Shown: positions 61,391 to 64,000 of the stretch, piece by piece | Layout: each line of letters begins with the position of its first letter | Numbering within the stretch: position 1 is the first letter of the stretch | Assembly (NCBI RefSeq): GCF_000018145.1 | Contig: NC_009952.1 | Coordinates: 1,798,001-1,862,000, forward strand | DNA from: Dinoroseobacter shibae DFL 12 = DSM 16493 | Lineage (GTDB): Bacteria; Pseudomonadota; Alphaproteobacteria; Rhodobacterales; Rhodobacteraceae | Reading direction: 5' to 3' | DNA: 64,000 nucleotides | Position numbers and translations under genes: made by a program | The notes under the pieces: generated by a model | The model's database searches: none | What the model was told of the DNA's origin: nothing | The model's input: only the letters and a program-made list of their open reading frames with translations

Positions 61391-61876
61391 TCAATCGGCG
61401 CAAGGCCACGCGGCGGTGGTCTGGTCGAAGGCCGGGTGCCGCATCAGCGTACCTTCGGAGATGCCCAGACGCAGGGTCATGCCGCCGTTGATTTCCAGCA
61501 CGGCGAACACCTCGTCGCCGCCGAAGATCGGAGTCTCGTCGAGTGGAACCGCGTTGCGATGGACCTTGCGGACGATGCCGGTGCGGTCGGCGAAGATCAT
61601 GTCCAGGGGGATCAGCGTGTTGCGCATCCAGAACGACACCGGCTGCGGACGGTCGTAGACGAAGAGCATGCCCGCCTGTTGCGGCAGGCTTTCGCGGAAC
61701 ATTAGCCCCCGGCCCCGGGTCTCGTCGGTGTCGGCCAGTTCGATGTCGAAGGCAGCGCGCCCCCAGGGGCCCTGCAGTTCCACCCGGTCCGGGGCGCAAG
61801 CCGCGTGAAGCGGTAGAACCGCCAGGCACAGCACCAGCGGCAGAACCAGTGCGCGCAGAACCATGCGTCGGATCAT
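61391..61876 (-). CDS. DUF192 family exported protein
   Basis: A 161-residue protein with a signal peptide (VLRALVLPLVLCLAVLPLHA, possibly a lipobox-like HAAC) and the DUF192 domain: RGLMFRESLPQQAGMLFVYD, SFWMRNTLIPLDMIF and VFAVLEINGGM, all typical. The function of the family is unknown. The ATG at 61876 overlaps the stop of the cold-shock gene by four bases (ATGA), so both are translated together. Confidence 0.9.
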   Translation of the reverse strand: MIRRMVLRALVLPLVLCLAVLPLHAACAPDRVELQGPWGRAAFDIELADTDETRGRGLMFRESLPQQAGMLFVYDRPQPVSFWMRNTLIPLDMIFADRTGIVRKVHRNAVPLDETPIFGGDEVFAVLEINGGMTLRLGISEGTLMRHPAFDQTTAAWPCAD

Positions 61877-62394
61877 TCGACTTTCTGCGCGGCGTCCCAA
61901 CTCAGAACCTCGAGGGCGAGGCGCCCCCGCTCGCTCTCGCCGATGCGGACCGCCACGGCCTCTCCGGCCTGCAAATCGGAAAAGCCGCAGCGCCGCAGCA
62001 CGTCCATGTGTACGAAGATATCCTCATCCGCGCCGAACACGTTGAGAAAGCCGAAGCCCTTCACCTTGTCGAACCATTTCACGCGCCCGGGGACCATGGG
62101 GACGTCGTCGAAATTCTGCGGCGCACCAAGCGGGCCTTCGTCGTCGAGATCCATTTCCGGGGGCGTGATGGCGACCACTTCGACCGCCTGGATGCCGCGC
62201 GGCGTTTCCTGCACGCGGATCTGGATCTGCGATCCATCGGCCACCGAACTCTGCCCGAAATTCCGCAATACGTTGGCATGCAGCAGGATATCGGGGCCAT
62301 CGGCCTCGCCCACGACAAAGCCGAACCCCTTCTTGGGATCGAACCATTTGACTGTCCCATAGACAAGGGGACTACTGGTTATCGGCTTTTGCAC
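61873..62394 (-). CDS. Two-domain cold-shock protein
   Basis: A 173-residue cytoplasmic nucleic-acid binder with two cold-shock domains: about 12-75 (VKWFDPKKGFGFVVGEADGP, ILLHANVL) and about 103-168 (RVKWFDKVKGFGFLNVFGAD, IFVHMDVLRRCG). Both RNP-1 (KGFGF) and RNP-2 (IxxH) motifs are intact. Double-domain CSPs are typical of alphaproteobacteria. The start is a GTG at 62394 and lacks a clear ribosome binding site. Confidence 0.93.
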   Translation of the reverse strand: MQKPITSSPLVYGTVKWFDPKKGFGFVVGEADGPDILLHANVLRNFGQSSVADGSQIQIRVQETPRGIQAVEVVAITPPEMDLDDEGPLGAPQNFDDVPMVPGRVKWFDKVKGFGFLNVFGADEDIFVHMDVLRRCGFSDLQAGEAVAVRIGESERGRLALEVLSWDAAQKVE

Positions 62395-62526
62395 GGGCGG
62401 TAATCCGGGGTAATCATGAGTGAGTGACAGGTCTTGTAACCAAGGTCTTAATGGTCACATGTGTTTTGGATGGGCGCAACAAAAAGTTGATAGGTCGCCG
62501 GGTTTACCTTAATGGTTTGTTAACCG

Positions 62527-63132
62527 TCAAGGGTTCAAGCGGCTGATTTTCCAATCGCTTTCCCCGTCGGCACGAGTCCACCGATAGCGGTCGTGCAGGC
62601 GAAAATCACCATCCGCCCAGAATTCCATTTCCACCGGACGCAGGCGATAGCCCCCCCAAAAGGGAGGGCGGTCCGGATTGAGCCCCTTTTCGAGACCGAG
62701 TTTCGCCACACGCGCCATCAGTGCCGCGCGGCTTTCGAGGGGGCGGGATTGCTCCGACGCCCAGGCGCCGATCCGGCTCTGGAGGGAGCGCGACTTGTAA
62801 TAGGCATCCGCCTTCGGCCCGTCCTCGCGGCTGACATGGCCGCGCACGCGGATCTGCCGGCGCAGGGATTTCCAGTGAAACACGACCGCGGCCTTGCCGG
62901 CCTGGTCCAGTTCGGCCGCCTTGGCGGAGCCGTAATTGGTGTAGAACACGAAGGCGTCGTCTTCGATCTCCTTGAGCAGGACCATGCGCACATTGGGCAG
63001 CCCGTCCGCGTCCACGGTCGACAGCGCCATCGCGTTGGGATCGTTCGGCTCGGAGGCCTCGGCCTCTGCCAACCACGCGCGGGTGATGTCGAACGGGTTG
63101 TCGCCCGCGAATTTGCCGGATCTCTCTGCCAT
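62527..63132 (-). CDS. pdxH: Pyridoxamine/pyridoxine 5'-phosphate oxidase
   Basis: A 201-residue FMN enzyme making pyridoxal 5'-phosphate. Core motifs: [33 protein letters not shown] and [13 protein letters not shown] (FMN binding), then the C-terminal [16 protein letters not shown] and the ending WKISRLNP. The ATG at 63132 with GGAGG nine bases upstream gives the standard length. It is divergent from fabI with about 100 bases between. Confidence 0.95.
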   Translation of the reverse strand: MAERSGKFAGDNPFDITRAWLAEAEASEPNDPNAMALSTVDADGLPNVRMVLLKEIEDDAFVFYTNYGSAKAAELDQAGKAAVVFHWKSLRRQIRVRGHVSREDGPKADAYYKSRSLQSRIGAWASEQSRPLESRAALMARVAKLGLEKGLNPDRPPFWGGYRLRPVEMEFWADGDFRLHDRYRWTRADGESDWKISRLNP

Positions 63133-63236
63133 GGCGGACTGCCTCCGATGGATGGACTGTGGCACCTGTTCTCTTGAAGGCGTTAACCCTTTGGCCTACA
63201 CGGTGCCGAACTGCAGGTAGTGGACAAGGTAAAGAG

Positions 63237-64000
63237 ATGTCAACGGGATTGATGCACGGAAAACGCGGGCTGATCATGGGATTGGCGAATGACAAGTCCA
63301 TTGCCTGGGGCATTGCGCAAGCGCTTGCGGAACAGGGCGCGGAGCTGGCGTTGACCTACCAGGGCGAGGCATTCCGCAAGCGCGCCGTGCCGTTGGCGGA
63401 GCGGCTGGGCGTCACCCAGCTTTACGATTGCGACGTAACCGACACCGCCTCGCTGGACGCGGTATTCGACGGGCTGTCGGAGGCCTGGGGTAAGATGGAT
63501 TTCGTCGTCCATGCCATCGGGTTTTCCGACAAGTCGGAGCTGCGCGGGCGCTATGTCGACACCAGCGCCGAGAATTTCCGCATGACCATGGATATCTCGG
63601 TCTATTCCTTCACCGCCGTGTGCCAGCGCGCAGAGAAGCTGATGACCGATGGTGGCGCCTGCCTGACCCTGACCTATTACGGCGCCGAAAAGGTCATGCC
63701 CCATTACAACGTGATGGGTATCGCCAAATCGGCGCTGGAGACTTCGGTGCAGTACCTGGCCGAGGATCTGGGCAAGAAGAACATCCGCGTCAACGCGATC
63801 AGCGCGGGCACGATCAAGACCCTGGCCGCCTCGGGCATCGGGGATTTCCGCTACATCATGAAATGGAACGAGCTGAACTCCCCCCTGCGCCGCACGGTGA
63901 CCCAGGAGGAGGTCGGCAAATCCGCGCTCTACCTGCTGTCGGACCTGTCCAGCGCGGTCACGGGCGAGGTGCATCACGTGGATGCGGGCTACCACGTTGT
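63237..64000 (+). CDS. fabI: Enoyl-ACP reductase (NADH), 3' end beyond the window
   Basis: The first 254 codons are seen. It opens MSTGLMHGKRGLIMGLANDK, with the FabI cofactor motif GLANDKSIAWGIA, and reads ILSSVYSF-like DISVYSFTAV in the core. The catalytic residues are Tyr147 (LTYYGAEK), Tyr157 and Lys164 in PHYNVMGIAKSAL, the FabI Y-x6-K type. It is the last step of each fatty-acid elongation round. The reading frame runs off the end at 64000, with perhaps 15-20 residues missing. Confidence 0.95.
   Translation, partial: MSTGLMHGKRGLIMGLANDKSIAWGIAQALAEQGAELALTYQGEAFRKRAVPLAERLGVTQLYDCDVTDTASLDAVFDGLSEAWGKMDFVVHAIGFSDKSELRGRYVDTSAENFRMTMDISVYSFTAVCQRAEKLMTDGGACLTLTYYGAEKVMPHYNVMGIAKSALETSVQYLAEDLGKKNIRVNAISAGTIKTLAASGIGDFRYIMKWNELNSPLRRTVTQEEVGKSALYLLSDLSSAVTGEVHHVDAGYHV

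Overview
The window is dense, G+C-rich (about two thirds by eye) chromosomal DNA of an alphaproteobacterium, most likely a Rhodobacteraceae/Roseobacter-group organism. Clues are a complete Entner-Doudoroff pair (edd-eda), a B12-dependent class II ribonucleotide reductase, a fused indolepyruvate oxidoreductase, two-domain cold-shock protein, VPLPA-type C-terminal sorting tails, a gene-transfer-agent-type lysis cassette, and intergenic repeats of a kind common in this family. About 55 protein genes, two tRNAs and several regulatory elements can be supported. I see no insertion sequence, CRISPR array, rRNA operon or prophage structural genes.

Layout. 1-5.4 kb (minus): DUF4167 protein, prmC, prfA, DUF1499 protein, ureohydrolase, zapA and a coiled-coil protein. 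5.6-11.3 kb: transketolase, a DUF808 membrane protein (minus) and two consecutive GAPDH genes of different predicted cofactor preference. 11.3-13.3 kb: acetyltransferase, DUF1127-like small protein, coaD, CBS protein. 13.3-22 kb: valine catabolism (LysR regulator, mmsA, acyl-CoA dehydrogenase, 3-hydroxyisobutyryl-CoA hydrolase, mmsB, a crotonase), interrupted by a sorting-tail protein and a YbdK-type ligase. 22-23.8 kb: overlapping four-gene lysis cassette (GH108 endolysin, holin, XhlA-like protein, small membrane-anchored protein). 23.9-36.9 kb: ccmE, argC, murI, acyltransferase, indolepyruvate oxidoreductase with divergent LysR gene, a candidate sRNA, an alpha/beta hydrolase, an Atm1-type ABC exporter, a LysM protein and a LOG-family protein. 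37-46 kb: eda-edd, a small conserved protein, an RNA methyltransferase, PIN protein, M48 protease, glnE and tRNA-Val. 46-53 kb: OB-fold protein, lon, sorting-tail protein, and ilvB-lipoprotein-ilvH behind an attenuator. 53-64 kb: Rieske oxygenase, EF-hand protein with divergent ECF sigma factor, nrdJ with two NrdR-like boxes, a third sorting-tail-like protein, tRNA-Pro, DUF192 protein, cold-shock protein, pdxH and the start of fabI (cut by the window end).

How the parts work together. Central carbon genes (both gap genes and edd) carry similar 12-bp LacI-type palindromes, suggesting one regulator for glycolytic and gluconeogenic flux. Branched-chain amino acids are covered in both directions: synthesis (ilvBH, with a leader peptide containing Ile-Val-Val-Leu-Val) and valine breakdown to propionyl-CoA. 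The most unusual locus is the 3' end of nrdJ, where a compositionally different 88-codon frame lies between two imperfect copies of the nrdJ terminal codons and is followed by a highly structured, gene-free stretch that ends in a minus-strand terminator.
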